A DNA stretch of 60,891 nucleotides from Bacteroidales bacterium (GTDB taxonomy: Bacteria > Bacteroidota > Bacteroidia > Bacteroidales > F082): NCBI GenBank assembly GCA_016291135.1, contig JAEFAE010000012.1, positions 1-60,891 on the forward strand. The letters run 5' to 3'. This document shows, piece after piece, positions 20,161 through 29,020 of the stretch (position 1 is the first letter of the stretch; the number at the start of each line of letters is the position of its first letter). The translations under genes were made by a program, and so were the position numbers. The notes under the pieces were generated by a model. It searched no databases, was not told the DNA's origin, and saw only the letters and a list, made by a program, of their open reading frames with translations.

Positions 20161-20310
20161 GTTACGCCCCATAGGGGCGACCTGTCGGTAGCCCATGGTG
20201 AAAACCATGGGGCCATGGTGACAACCATGGGATAACGATTCGCCCGTTTTAACGCACCCCGTTAGGGGTGCCCTGTCGGTTACGCCCCATAGGGGCGACC
20301 TGTCGGTAAT
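20161..20310. repeat. dispersed two-hairpin elements (locus B)
   Basis: Three copies of the linker CCTGTCGGT lie behind CCCC-TA-GGGG palindromes: CGCCCCATAGGGGCG (20165-20179), GCACCCC/GGGGTGC (20254-20271) and CGCCCCATAGGGGCG (20283-20297). After the first linker come two further palindromes CCATGG/CCATGG (20193-20210 and 20213-20230). The last copy runs straight into the stop codon of the leftward P-type ATPase. Stem sequences differ between copies while pairing is kept. Confidence 0.85.
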
Positions 20311-23075
20311 TATTGTTTTTTATGTTTCCCCAATCCGCGGGTAAGCTCGTCGATCCACAGGATCGGCGAGGTGAACACGACAATGCGAAGCCAGTCGCCC
20401 AGCGACAGCGGCGTCACCTCGAAGAGCTCGCCGCCGAAGGTGACGATCATCACCTGCCCCAACAGGATGATGGCCAGCGCCACCCCGAACCCCTGCCTGA
20501 CCGATGTCGAAAACAGGCCCTTTAGGGCAGATTGCCCCGTCAGGAACGCCCGGGCGTTGAAGATGTTCCAAAACTGCAAAAAGACGAACAGCGTGAAGAA
20601 CAAGGTCTGCTCGTAGCGGGAGATCCCGTTATGCACATGGCTGAAATTGAAATAGTTGGAGAAATACCCCTGCAGGGTAAAATCGGCCAGCGACCCGATC
20701 TCGACATGTTTGAAATACTGGATCAGCCCAAACAGCAACGCCACGAAAAACAGCCCCACGCCAAAGATACGCCATGCCATCGGCTTGGAGATGATGTAAG
20801 CCTGACGCGACCTCGGACGCTCCTGCATCACCTGAGGATCGGGCGGCAACGAAGCCAAGGCTAGGGCCGCCAGGGTGTCCATGATGAGATTCACCCACAA
20901 CATCTGGGTCACCGTCAGCGGCGACTCCGTACCCAAGAGGGCGCCCAACAAGACGATGAGGCAAGCCGCCACGTTGATGGTCATCTGGAAGAGGATGAAT
21001 CGTTGGATGTTATGGTAGAGCGAGCGTCCCCACACCACCGCCCGGGCGATGCTCCGGAACGAGTTGTCGAGGATGGTGATGGCGCTGGCCTCCTTGGCCA
21101 CCGAGGTGCCGTCGCCCATCGAGAGGCCGATCTGGGCGGCGTTCAAGGCCGGCGCGTCGTTGGTGCCGTCGCCGGTGACGGCGACGACCTCTCCCCTGCG
21201 CTGCAGCAGCTTCACCAGCCGTTCCTTGTCGGTGGGACGGGCCCTTGACAGGATCTTGAGGTCGCCGATGCGCTCCATCAATGCCTCATCGCTCATCCTA
21301 CCGAACTCCTTTCCGGTGAGGTGGTTCGCCTCGTCGGTATCCGCTTCGGTCCAGAGGCCGATCTGTCGGCCGATCTCCTTGGCGGTGCCCGAAGTGTCAC
21401 CCGTGACGATCTTCACCTGGATGCCTGCCTCCAGGCAGTCTCGGATCGCCTCAGGCACGTCCATACGGACGGGGTCGGCGATGGCGCAGGTGCCCAGATA
21501 ACAGAGGTCGATGGCAGCCAGCTTCACCTCGTTGAACACAGCGTCGAGCTCATCCAAACGAACGTAGCGGTAGGCAAATCCCAGGGTGCGCATGGCTTGG
21601 CTCTGATAGTGCAGCAGACGCGACTCCACCATCGCACGGAAACCGTCGATGGCACACTCGCCCTCCTGCATCCGTATCTTGGAGCAGTGCTTGAGGATCA
21701 TCTCCGGAGCCCCTTTGACGTAGAGCAGCCCTACCTCGGGATCGTCGGTAGCCACTACGGTGGCCATGAACTTGTATTTCGTGGAGAACGGCAGCTGCTT
21801 GATGATACGCTCGCTGTCGCGGTAGCGGATGTAGTCCACGTTCTGGTCGAACAGCCATGCCAGCAGCGCCGCCTCGGTGGGGTTGCCCACCCCCTTGGCT
21901 TCCCTTTTGTCGGAGAAGTCGAGGTATGCCGTGGAGTTCATGGCGACACCCTCTTTCACCAGGACAGCGGTCTGGGAGTCGTCGAGGCGGTTGTCGTGCA
22001 GTCCGTAGATCATGAACTCACTGACGCGCATCTTGTTCTGCGTCAGCGTGCCCGTCTTGTCGGTGCAGATCACAGTGGAGGCACCCATGGTCTCGCAGGC
22101 GTGCATCTTACGCACCAGGTTGTTGGTCTCGAGCATCCGCCGCATGCTGAGGGCGAGACTCAACGTCACGCTCATCGGCAGGCCCTCGGGGACGGCCACC
22201 ACGATGAGCGTGACGGCTATCATCAGGGTGTTGAGCAAGTACGCGGCAAAGTCGGCCCATTGGAAGAGGATGTCGTCGTCCAACAGGTACACCGCCAGCC
22301 GGAACGCCACCACCAGGCCGGCGATGACGTAACTAGCCACCGTGATGGTATGGCCCAGCCGGTCGAGCTGCTCGTTGAGCGGCGTCTTCACCTTGTTGTC
22401 GATCTGCGCGCCGCGATAGACCTTGCCCCATTCGGTATGGTCGCCCACCTTCTCCACCACGAAGATGCCATGGCCGTCGATCACCGTGCAGCCGCGGCAC
22501 ACATAGTTAGAGGGGTAGGTCGCCTCCGGGTCGAGCTCCTCCTCCACCACCGTCTTGCGTGCCATGGGCTCTCCCGTCAGCGAAGACTCGTTGAGCTCCA
22601 GGCTGACGGCCTCCACCAGGAGGCCGTCAGCCGGCACCTCGTCGCCCGGGTCGAGCACCACCGTGTCGCCCACCACCACCTCGCGCCGTTCGATGCGGGT
22701 GATGATGCCGTCGCGAAACACGGTGACCTTCTCTTCGTCCTTGGCTTGGTTGAGCACGTCGAACTTGCGGTTTGCGCTCACCTCGAAGGCGAAGCCCACA
22801 CAGGTGGCCAGCATCACCGCGATGAAGATGCCCAGCGGCTCGAGCAACACCACCGCACCTGCATGAAGGGCGACATACTGGTACACGGCCACCCCCACCG
22901 ACAACGCCAAGGTGATCAGCAGGATGCGGATGATCGGGTCTTGAAACTTCTCCAGGAACAGGCGCCATAGCGACTCCTTCTTGGGAGGCGTCATCACATT
23001 GTCGCCGTGCTCGCGCCGGCTCTGTTCCACCTGTTCGGCGTTCAGTCCTTTTTTATAATTCGTAAAAACCTGCAT
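20310..23075 (-). CDS. calcium-type P-type ATPase (PMCA-like)
   Basis: 921 residues from ATG 23075 (MQVFTNYKKGLNAEQVEQSR); the frame extends upstream to 23312, but that part overlaps the divergent promoter and lacks P-ATPase similarity. It has the actuator TGE (SSLTGEP), the helix-4 ion site VVAVPEGLPM, the phosphorylated Asp in ICTDKTGTLT, VKGAPEMIL and the hinge TGDGTNDAPAL. PEGLPM and the order of domains match bacterial PMCA-type Ca2+ pumps. It exports cations, probably Ca2+, across the inner membrane. The C-terminal tail is short and basic (GKHKKQ). Confidence 0.88.
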   Translation of the reverse strand: MQVFTNYKKGLNAEQVEQSRREHGDNVMTPPKKESLWRLFLEKFQDPIIRILLITLALSVGVAVYQYVALHAGAVVLLEPLGIFIAVMLATCVGFAFEVSANRKFDVLNQAKDEEKVTVFRDGIITRIERREVVVGDTVVLDPGDEVPADGLLVEAVSLELNESSLTGEPMARKTVVEEELDPEATYPSNYVCRGCTVIDGHGIFVVEKVGDHTEWGKVYRGAQIDNKVKTPLNEQLDRLGHTITVASYVIAGLVVAFRLAVYLLDDDILFQWADFAAYLLNTLMIAVTLIVVAVPEGLPMSVTLSLALSMRRMLETNNLVRKMHACETMGASTVICTDKTGTLTQNKMRVSEFMIYGLHDNRLDDSQTAVLVKEGVAMNSTAYLDFSDKREAKGVGNPTEAALLAWLFDQNVDYIRYRDSERIIKQLPFSTKYKFMATVVATDDPEVGLLYVKGAPEMILKHCSKIRMQEGECAIDGFRAMVESRLLHYQSQAMRTLGFAYRYVRLDELDAVFNEVKLAAIDLCYLGTCAIADPVRMDVPEAIRDCLEAGIQVKIVTGDTSGTAKEIGRQIGLWTEADTDEANHLTGKEFGRMSDEALMERIGDLKILSRARPTDKERLVKLLQRRGEVVAVTGDGTNDAPALNAAQIGLSMGDGTSVAKEASAITILDNSFRSIARAVVWGRSLYHNIQRFILFQMTINVAACLIVLLGALLGTESPLTVTQMLWVNLIMDTLAALALASLPPDPQVMQERPRSRQAYIISKPMAWRIFGVGLFFVALLFGLIQYFKHVEIGSLADFTLQGYFSNYFNFSHVHNGISRYEQTLFFTLFVFLQFWNIFNARAFLTGQSALKGLFSTSVRQGFGVALAIILLGQVMIVTFGGELFEVTPLSLGDWLRIVVFTSPILWIDELTRGLGKHKKQ

Positions 23076-23076
23076 C

Positions 23077-23114
23077 TTGACAATTGGGGCGAAAAGATTA
23101 TTTTTGCAAAAATA
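23077..23114 (+). promoter_or_regulatory. promoter of the TerB-like gene, overlapping a divergent -7 box
   Basis: Rightward: TTG 23077-23079, 19 nt, TATTTTTG 23099-23106. The 16-bp perfect palindrome TATTTTTGCAAAAATA (23099-23114) also gives a leftward TATTTTTG (23114-23107) facing the P-type ATPase gene, 32 nt before its start. No leftward -33 is visible at the normal distance. Confidence 0.7.
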
Positions 23115-23174
23115 AGACACGAAAGCACGCCTCCTCGGAGGTTGCAAGGTTGCAACCCAAAATCCAGACACGCG

Positions 23175-24569
23175 ATGACATTCAAGGAAAACGCCAAAAC
23201 CGCCCTCGCCAAGGTGCTGTCCGACCTCATCCAGAGCGACGGCATCGTAAATCAAGGCGAGATCAACTACCTGAGGCAAGTCTTCAAGGCACTGAAGATC
23301 CACGACAGCCACCTGAAGACCGCCGGCACGATGTCGCTGGCCGATGCCGCCGACACCCTCCGGGGCTGCGGCGCATCTGAGAAGACCCTCTTGCTGTACA
23401 TCGTCCAGCAGCTCGCCAACGCCGACGGATGCTGTGACCCTTGCGAGGCGTTTCTCTCAACCGCCTTGTTCCTTGCCATCGGCCTGGACCGTCCTGAGAC
23501 CCAAGGCCTCCACGCCCAGATCGTCTCCCTACCCGACACCCATTTCGATCCTCACGACACGGTGCTCTTCGTGGAGCCGGAACGGATTCCGGAAACACCG
23601 TCCAAGGGCCAGCCAGCCGACGAACGCCGCTCCGACCCCATGAAGTCCCATCACGAAGCCATCAGCCAACTCTTGCAGCGTCGAGGCAAGCAACTCTTCT
23701 ACCTCCCCCATATCATGGCCGGCATCCAGGAAAAGAAAGCCACCTTTCTTCAGATGCTTCGTTACCTGGAGCCCTTGCTGACCGAAGACCAGCTTCAGCT
23801 CATTGAACACGACCTGGGCGGTTTCCGCAGCAGCGACCTCTCGAAGGAGATCTTCCTGAACTACCTCAACGCCAGGGGATTCCATATCGCACACCCCGCC
23901 TTCCTGATGAAGATCGACCATGCACGCACCGACACCAGCCAAGACTTCTTGCTGCTCGATGCCCCCGATGATCCCCTTCAAGCGCTGGAACGTTTCTTCG
24001 CGCTTACCGATCAGGTGATGCGGTTTCCCATAGACGCACAGGGCAAGAACCTCCAACGCTACATGGATCTCTTGACCATGCCCCAGGAGGCTCAGGGCAA
24101 GGACGCCTTCCAATACACCGGGTTTCACAAGATCATCGTCGACACCCTCCTGAAGTACCACAGCGACCAAGGCCTCAGCCGTCTCCGCATTGGCGACAAC
24201 GGACGTCTCTTCTTGGTTGACAGAAACGATGCCGAGGTCAAGATCCAGACCCTCGGCCGTGCCTTGTACATCCTCTTCCTGCGGCATGAGGAAGGCATCG
24301 CCCTGACCGAGCTCGCCGACCACCGCGACGAGCTGATGGACCTCTACGCCGCCCTCTCGACCTACAGCAACGAAGACAAGCTCCGCCAGACCGTCGACAA
24401 CCTCGTGGACTTTGTGGGAACCACCATGAACCCCCTCCTCTCCAGAATAAGGAAGTCCTTCACCGCACTCTTGGGAGCGCAGGCGAAGGACTATCTCATT
24501 GAAGGCGATGTCGGCGACCGGAAGAAGATCCACCTCGACCGGAGGCTGGTCATCGACACGTTCCGTTAA
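23175..24569 (+). CDS. TerB-like N-terminal domain protein of unknown function
   Basis: 464 residues from ATG 23175. Residues 1-125 look like a TerB (tellurite-resistance B) helical domain: KTALAKVLSDLIQSDGIVNQGEINYLRQVF and a second half-repeat VQQLANADGCCDPCEAFLST, each with the acidic D-G motif. The rest (about 160-464) I do not recognise: mostly helical, with LLEHDL-like and RLRIGDNGRLFLVDR segments that could be a DNA- or ligand-binding winged fold. It shares a divergent promoter region with the P-type ATPase. Family of the N-terminus is moderately sure; function unknown. Confidence 0.65.
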   Translation: MTFKENAKTALAKVLSDLIQSDGIVNQGEINYLRQVFKALKIHDSHLKTAGTMSLADAADTLRGCGASEKTLLLYIVQQLANADGCCDPCEAFLSTALFLAIGLDRPETQGLHAQIVSLPDTHFDPHDTVLFVEPERIPETPSKGQPADERRSDPMKSHHEAISQLLQRRGKQLFYLPHIMAGIQEKKATFLQMLRYLEPLLTEDQLQLIEHDLGGFRSSDLSKEIFLNYLNARGFHIAHPAFLMKIDHARTDTSQDFLLLDAPDDPLQALERFFALTDQVMRFPIDAQGKNLQRYMDLLTMPQEAQGKDAFQYTGFHKIIVDTLLKYHSDQGLSRLRIGDNGRLFLVDRNDAEVKIQTLGRALYILFLRHEEGIALTELADHRDELMDLYAALSTYSNEDKLRQTVDNLVDFVGTTMNPLLSRIRKSFTALLGAQAKDYLIEGDVGDRKKIHLDRRLVIDTFR

Positions 24570-24605
24570 AACGGCCAGGCACGTCTTTCGAGCTTGACGC
24601 CGTTG

Positions 24606-25379
24606 CTAGGCTTGTTGTCCGCCCAGCAGGAAGGTCACGTCGGTATTCGGTTCGATCTCGACGGCTTCCTTGCCATATTGCATCACGATCATCTTCTTGC
24701 CGCCCTTGAGCATCATACGGCCGTCGGTGACCCACAACGAGGTCGCTTCACGCAGGCCGACCACCACCATCTGCTGGTTCACAGCGAGGTATTCGTTGAT
24801 GCGGTCCTGGCGCGTCTCGCCTCCGTGTTTGATCATCTTGTCGATCTCCGGATGCGGGTCGAGGTAATGCGGGTTGATCTGGAAGGGCACCAAGTTGAGC
24901 GTCTTGAACGATGCCGGCTGCACGATTGGCATGTCGTTGGTGGTGCACAACGTAGGACAGGCCACGTTGCTTCCCGCGCTCCATCCGATGTAAGGCACGC
25001 CGGCCAGCGCACGTTCACGGATGGCATCCATCAAGCCATATTTATGCATCTCGGCTACCAGATGGAAGGTGTTGCCGCCGCCCACGACGATGCAATCCGC
25101 TTCTTTCACGGCCTTGACCTTATCGTCGAAATGATGCACGGAAGTAAAGTCGGTGAAGCCGAACTTCTCATAGAACACCTTCTGCACGCGGGCCTCGTAG
25201 GCGTCGTAGCTGTCGGGATAGGCCTTCCCGGCGATGTTGACCCCTGCGAAGGGAACGAACACGATCTTGCTGTTCGCGTTGAGGTTGTTCTGCAGGCAGA
25301 AGAATTCGATTTGGTTGCAGGCCCAGGCCAGGTAAGTCTCCCCAAAGTTGGTGGAGTTGCTGATTAATAGGAGTCTCAT
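24606..25379 (-). CDS. pepE: dipeptidase E (aspartyl dipeptidase, peptidase S51)
   Basis: A 257-residue serine peptidase of the class-I glutamine amidotransferase-like fold. The nucleophile elbow is IGWSAGSNVA (Ser in GWSAGS), and the GGGNTFHLVAE and INPHYLDPH motifs of PepE are present. PepE cleaves Asp-X dipeptides in the cytoplasm. No signal peptide. The upstream lipoprotein gene ends 12 nt before the start and is read in the same direction, so the two are probably one transcript. Confidence 0.92.
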   Translation of the reverse strand: MRLLLISNSTNFGETYLAWACNQIEFFCLQNNLNANSKIVFVPFAGVNIAGKAYPDSYDAYEARVQKVFYEKFGFTDFTSVHHFDDKVKAVKEADCIVVGGGNTFHLVAEMHKYGLMDAIRERALAGVPYIGWSAGSNVACPTLCTTNDMPIVQPASFKTLNLVPFQINPHYLDPHPEIDKMIKHGGETRQDRINEYLAVNQQMVVVGLREATSLWVTDGRMMLKGGKKMIVMQYGKEAVEIEPNTDVTFLLGGQQA

Positions 25380-25391
25380 GTGGTTATGTGT

Positions 25392-26234
25392 TTATTGATT
25401 GATCTTGTAATAAGTCTTGATTTCGGTGGAGTAAGGCGTGGCTTGCATCGTGCGGACGTTACCCTCGTAGGTATAGTTCTTCGTTTCCGTTGAGCCACCC
25501 ATGTAATAGGTAGTCTCGCTCGACAGCCGCCCTTCGGCATCGTAGGTGTATTCCACCCGGGCATTGAGGAGCGGGGCGCCTTGCGCATCCATCCCTGCAT
25601 AATACCACTTCTCTTCGGGTTTCATGCCGCTCGCGGTCTCAACATAACGGGTGCGCTGAAAGGTGTGGTCCTCCCAAACCGGGGGCGGTATCACATCCTG
25701 AACGCCGTCACCGTCGGGATCGAGCTCATCCCATGACACCACCGCCGAGTAATTGTAGGTCAAGGTGTCGTACAGGTAAGTATCATCCAGGAAATAGGAC
25801 TCTTCCCTGACCGCATAGAATTGCGGATCGCCCTCCGCATATTCCTTGCCCTCTCCCACACGAACGCCCAGGTCGGAATCGATCTCGTAGGTCACCTCAC
25901 GGACCCGGACCTTCCAAGGGCCGTTCTCCACTTTCATTCGGACCAGGCGTCCTTCCCGGTCGTACTGATACTCATAGCGATCGTAATACGCGTCTTCCTC
26001 CTCGGCCAATTGGACCACCATACGGCCTTCTTCCGTGTCTTGGTACGTCCACATGATATTCGTGTCGCCTTCGGCATTGAGCTCATAGAGGGGGCAATCC
26101 CAATCGACGGTGGGCAGTTGGTTTTGGGTAGTTTGAGGTTCGTTGTCAACAGGTCCAGCGGACTTCGGCGCTTGGTTACAGGCGCTGAATTCCACAATGG
26201 AGCCAAATAGGAACAAGATAAAGGCGTGTTTCAT
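25392..26234 (-). CDS. lipoprotein with YD-repeat-like strands
   Basis: 280 residues from ATG 26234, which starts a lipoprotein signal peptide (MKHAFILFLFGSIVEFSAC, lipobox FSAC). The 18 codons open further upstream are not used because the -7 box lies there. The mature protein is rich in short strands of the type YEYQYDREGRLVRM and VEYTYDAEGRLSSETTYY, reminiscent of YD/RHS-like repeats seen in Bacteroidetes lipoproteins. It is likely attached to the outer membrane. No enzymatic motif is visible. Confidence 0.65.
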   Translation of the reverse strand: MKHAFILFLFGSIVEFSACNQAPKSAGPVDNEPQTTQNQLPTVDWDCPLYELNAEGDTNIMWTYQDTEEGRMVVQLAEEEDAYYDRYEYQYDREGRLVRMKVENGPWKVRVREVTYEIDSDLGVRVGEGKEYAEGDPQFYAVREESYFLDDTYLYDTLTYNYSAVVSWDELDPDGDGVQDVIPPPVWEDHTFQRTRYVETASGMKPEEKWYYAGMDAQGAPLLNARVEYTYDAEGRLSSETTYYMGGSTETKNYTYEGNVRTMQATPYSTEIKTYYKINQ

Positions 26235-26258
26235 AACGTTGCTTTTTTGAATTGCATG

Positions 26259-26266
26259 CAAATATA
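26259..26266 (-). promoter_or_regulatory. -7 box (TATATTTG) for the lipoprotein-pepE pair
   Basis: Leftward TATATTTG at 26266-26259 is 25 nt before the start at 26234. No convincing -33 element. Confidence 0.5.
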
Positions 26267-26284
26267 GGAAAACGGATTGAATAA

Positions 26285-26563
26285 TCATCCGAAAAGATCC
26301 TCATGTTTCCCCGTTGCGGTCATGGCAAGAATCAACTCGGTTTTATTCTTTTTCCAAACCAGCAACCAATCGGGCTGCAGATGGCATTCCCAACAACCAG
26401 AGAACTTTCCTTTTAGCTTGTGCGGTCTATAGGATGACGGCAACGACCCTTTTTCTGAGAGAATTCGTATTGCTTCGCGAAGCAATACTGTGTCGCACCC
26501 TCTCTTTTTACACCGTTCAACGTCTTTCTTAAAGGAACTGGAAATCTTGACTAGATATTTCAT
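26285..26563 (-). CDS. YafQ-type mRNA interferase toxin (RelE superfamily)
   Basis: A 92-residue toxin. VKISSSFKKDVERCKKRGCD, then ECHLQPDWLLVWKKNKTEL and TGKHEDLFG match the YafQ subfamily closely, including the catalytic-site His residues in the C-terminal TGxHxDLF motif. YafQ cuts mRNA on translating ribosomes. Its ATG overlaps the antitoxin stop (ATGA, 26560-26563), showing translational coupling. Confidence 0.88.
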   Translation of the reverse strand: MKYLVKISSSFKKDVERCKKRGCDTVLLREAIRILSEKGSLPSSYRPHKLKGKFSGCWECHLQPDWLLVWKKNKTELILAMTATGKHEDLFG

Positions 26564-26772
26564 ATTCCCAAATCAGCAAACAATTCATCTACACTTGAGT
26601 AAGTAGTGACTTTCCCTTCCTTAATCTCCTGAAGTGCCTTTTCGAGATGGGTTTGCTTTTTTCTGGGCTTTTTCCTTTTGACCACACTCACATCTTTTGA
26701 ATTGCGGATCAACTTGTCGAGTTCAACCGCAAACTCACTATTAGGATCAAATCTAAGCGTAATCGTTTTCAT
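26560..26772 (-). CDS. antitoxin partner of the YafQ-type toxin
   Basis: 70 residues from ATG 26772 (MKTITLRFDPNSEFAVEL); the frame is open to 26823 but MKTITLRF is the natural beginning of a ribbon-helix-helix-like DNA-binding start. The middle is very basic (VVKRKKPRKKQ) and the C-terminus (KALQEIKEGKVTTYSSVDELFADLGI) matches the toxin-wrapping tail of RelB/DinJ-like antitoxins. Autoregulation is expected for the family. A leftward -7 box lies upstream at 26864-26857. Confidence 0.8.
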   Translation of the reverse strand: MKTITLRFDPNSEFAVELDKLIRNSKDVSVVKRKKPRKKQTHLEKALQEIKEGKVTTYSSVDELFADLGI

Positions 26773-26856
26773 GCCAATGGCCATGGATTGCGCAAATGTA
26801 TGCATTTTTCCTGTGATAATCATAGCATTGTTTCTTTTTGTGATACTTTTTCACGG

Positions 26857-26864
26857 CAAAGATA
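26857..26864 (-). promoter_or_regulatory. -7 box (TATCTTTG) for the YafQ module
   Basis: Leftward TATCTTTG at 26864-26857. The start codon at 26772 is 84 nt downstream. The remaining gap to uvrB is AT-rich with nothing else recognised. Confidence 0.5.
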
Positions 26865-26979
26865 ACAATAATATTTAAAGTATTACACTGATTTCAATTA
26901 ATTCTTTACAACATCAAAGAATTAATCCCATTTTCTTTTTTAATGCAAGCCCATCACCAAGCTAATAAAACAAATCAGA

Positions 26980-28995
26980 TCACTTCATCCCCTCGCCCAG
27001 GGCTTTCAGGCGCAGCATCTCGTCGCGGTACTGGGCGGCTGCCATGAAGTCCATCTCCTTGACGGCCTTCTCCATGTTGCGCTTGGCCTCCAAGAGGGCT
27101 TTCTCGACCTGTTTCTTGGTCTTGTATTCGACTTGCTCGGAGGCGATGGACTGGGCACGCTCCTCTTGGGGGACATAGGCGACGGCACTACGACGGCCGG
27201 TAGCCTCGGACAACGCACTGTCGATGGCCTTCACGATGGTCTTGGGCACGATGCCATGGGCCTCGTTGTAGGCAATCTGCTTGGCGCGACGACGGTTGGT
27301 CTCGTCGATGGTCTTCTGCATCGACTCGGTGATGGTGGCGGCATACATGATGACCTTACTCTCAGCGTTACGGGCGGCGCGCCCGGCGGTCTGGGTCAAG
27401 GAGCGCTCGGAACGCAGGAAACCCTCCTTGTCGGCATCGAGGATGGCCACGAGGCTGACCTCGGGGAGGTCGAGCCCCTCCCGCAACAGGTTCACGCCCA
27501 CCAGCACGTCGAACTCGCCCAAACGCAGTCCACGCAGGATCTCCACACGCTCGAGGGTATCGACATCGGAATGCATGTAACGTGCCTTGATCTTCAGGTT
27601 GTTGAGATAGGTATTCAGCTCCTCGGCCATACGTTTGGTGAGGGTGGTCACCAGCACACGGAACCCCCGTTCCTTCACCAGCTTGATCTCCTCCAGCAGG
27701 TCGTCGACCTGGTTCACGCTGGGACGCACCTCGATGACGGGATCCAAGAGGCCGGTGGGACGGATGAGCTGCTCCACATAGACGCCCTCGCTCTGCTGGA
27801 GCTCGTAGTCGGCCGGCGTGGCGCTGACGTAGATCTTCTGGCCCGTCAAAGCCTCGAACTCGTGGAACTCCAGGGGACGGTTGTCCAAGGCGGAAGGCAG
27901 GCGGAAGCCATACTCGACGAGGGTCTGCTTGCGGGAACGGTCGCCACCGTGCATGCCTCGGATCTGAGGGACGGTGACGTGGCTCTCGTCGATGACGGTG
28001 ATGAAGTCGTCGGGGAAATAGTCCAACAGGCAGAAAGGCCGGGTGCCGGGGCTGCGACCGTCGAAATAACGCGAGTAGTTCTCGATGCCGGAGCAGTAGC
28101 CCAGCTCACGCATCATCTCGATGTCGTAGTTGACACGATCCTCCAAACGCTTGGCTTCCAGGTGCTTGCCAATCTCACGGAAGTATTCGGTCTGACGGAA
28201 CATATCGTGCTGGATCTCGTCGATGGCGGCGTTCATCTTCTCTTTCGAAGTGATGAAGATGTTGGCCGGAAAGACGGTGACCTCGGAGATCTCCTCGATG
28301 CGGCTGCCCGTGATGGGGTTGAAGCTCTCGATGGCATCGATCTCATCGTCCCAGAAGACGATGCGGTAGGCGATGTCGGCGTAAGCAGGAAACACGTCGA
28401 GGGTCTCCCCTTTCATGCGGAACTTACCCTGGGTGAACTCGATCTCGTTACGAAGATAGAGAGCGTTGACAAGGGCCTTGGCGACGTCGTCGCGGCTGAC
28501 GTGTTGTCCACGGGCCAGATAGACGACATTCTCGTTGAAGTCGTCGGGGTTGCCGATGCCATAGAGACACGACACGGACGAGACGACGATGATGTCTCTC
28601 CTGCCCGACATCAGCGCCGTGGTGGTGCTCAGCCTGAGCTTCTCGATGTCGGAGTTGATGGAGAGGTCCTTCTCAATATAGGTGTTTGTCGAAGGAATGA
28701 AAGCCTCCGGCTGATAGTAGTCGTAATAGGAAACGAAATACTCCACGGCGTTTTCGGGAAAGAACTGCTTGAACTCGCCGTAGAGCTGGGCCGCGAGGGT
28801 CTTGTTGTGGCTGAGGACCAGCGCCGGACGGTTCAGCTCGGCCAATACGTTGGCGATGGTAAAGGTCTTTCCGGAACCGGTTACGCCCAAGAGCGTCTGG
28901 GCAGGGTCGCCCCGTCGCAGCCCTTCCACGAGCTGGCGGATGGCCTCGGGCTGGTCGCCGGTGGGCTTGAAATCCGAATTCAGTCTAAACTCCAT
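26980..28995 (-). CDS. uvrB: excinuclease ABC subunit UvrB
   Basis: A 671-residue nucleotide excision repair helicase-like protein. Walker A is GVTGSGKTFTIANV (residues about 37-50), the beta-hairpin region has YYQPEAFIP, the DEAD-like box is VIDESHVTVPQ, motif VI is QTAGRAARN, and the C-terminal UVR motif (QVEKALLEAKRNMEKAVKEM) that contacts UvrC is intact. It is full length for the family. It is the last gene of a leftward run with mutL, so two repair pathways may share a transcript. Confidence 0.96.
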   Translation of the reverse strand: MEFRLNSDFKPTGDQPEAIRQLVEGLRRGDPAQTLLGVTGSGKTFTIANVLAELNRPALVLSHNKTLAAQLYGEFKQFFPENAVEYFVSYYDYYQPEAFIPSTNTYIEKDLSINSDIEKLRLSTTTALMSGRRDIIVVSSVSCLYGIGNPDDFNENVVYLARGQHVSRDDVAKALVNALYLRNEIEFTQGKFRMKGETLDVFPAYADIAYRIVFWDDEIDAIESFNPITGSRIEEISEVTVFPANIFITSKEKMNAAIDEIQHDMFRQTEYFREIGKHLEAKRLEDRVNYDIEMMRELGYCSGIENYSRYFDGRSPGTRPFCLLDYFPDDFITVIDESHVTVPQIRGMHGGDRSRKQTLVEYGFRLPSALDNRPLEFHEFEALTGQKIYVSATPADYELQQSEGVYVEQLIRPTGLLDPVIEVRPSVNQVDDLLEEIKLVKERGFRVLVTTLTKRMAEELNTYLNNLKIKARYMHSDVDTLERVEILRGLRLGEFDVLVGVNLLREGLDLPEVSLVAILDADKEGFLRSERSLTQTAGRAARNAESKVIMYAATITESMQKTIDETNRRRAKQIAYNEAHGIVPKTIVKAIDSALSEATGRRSAVAYVPQEERAQSIASEQVEYKTKKQVEKALLEAKRNMEKAVKEMDFMAAAQYRDEMLRLKALGEGMK

Positions 28996-29020
28996 GGTCG
29001 AGGGAAAGGGGTTGGATGGT

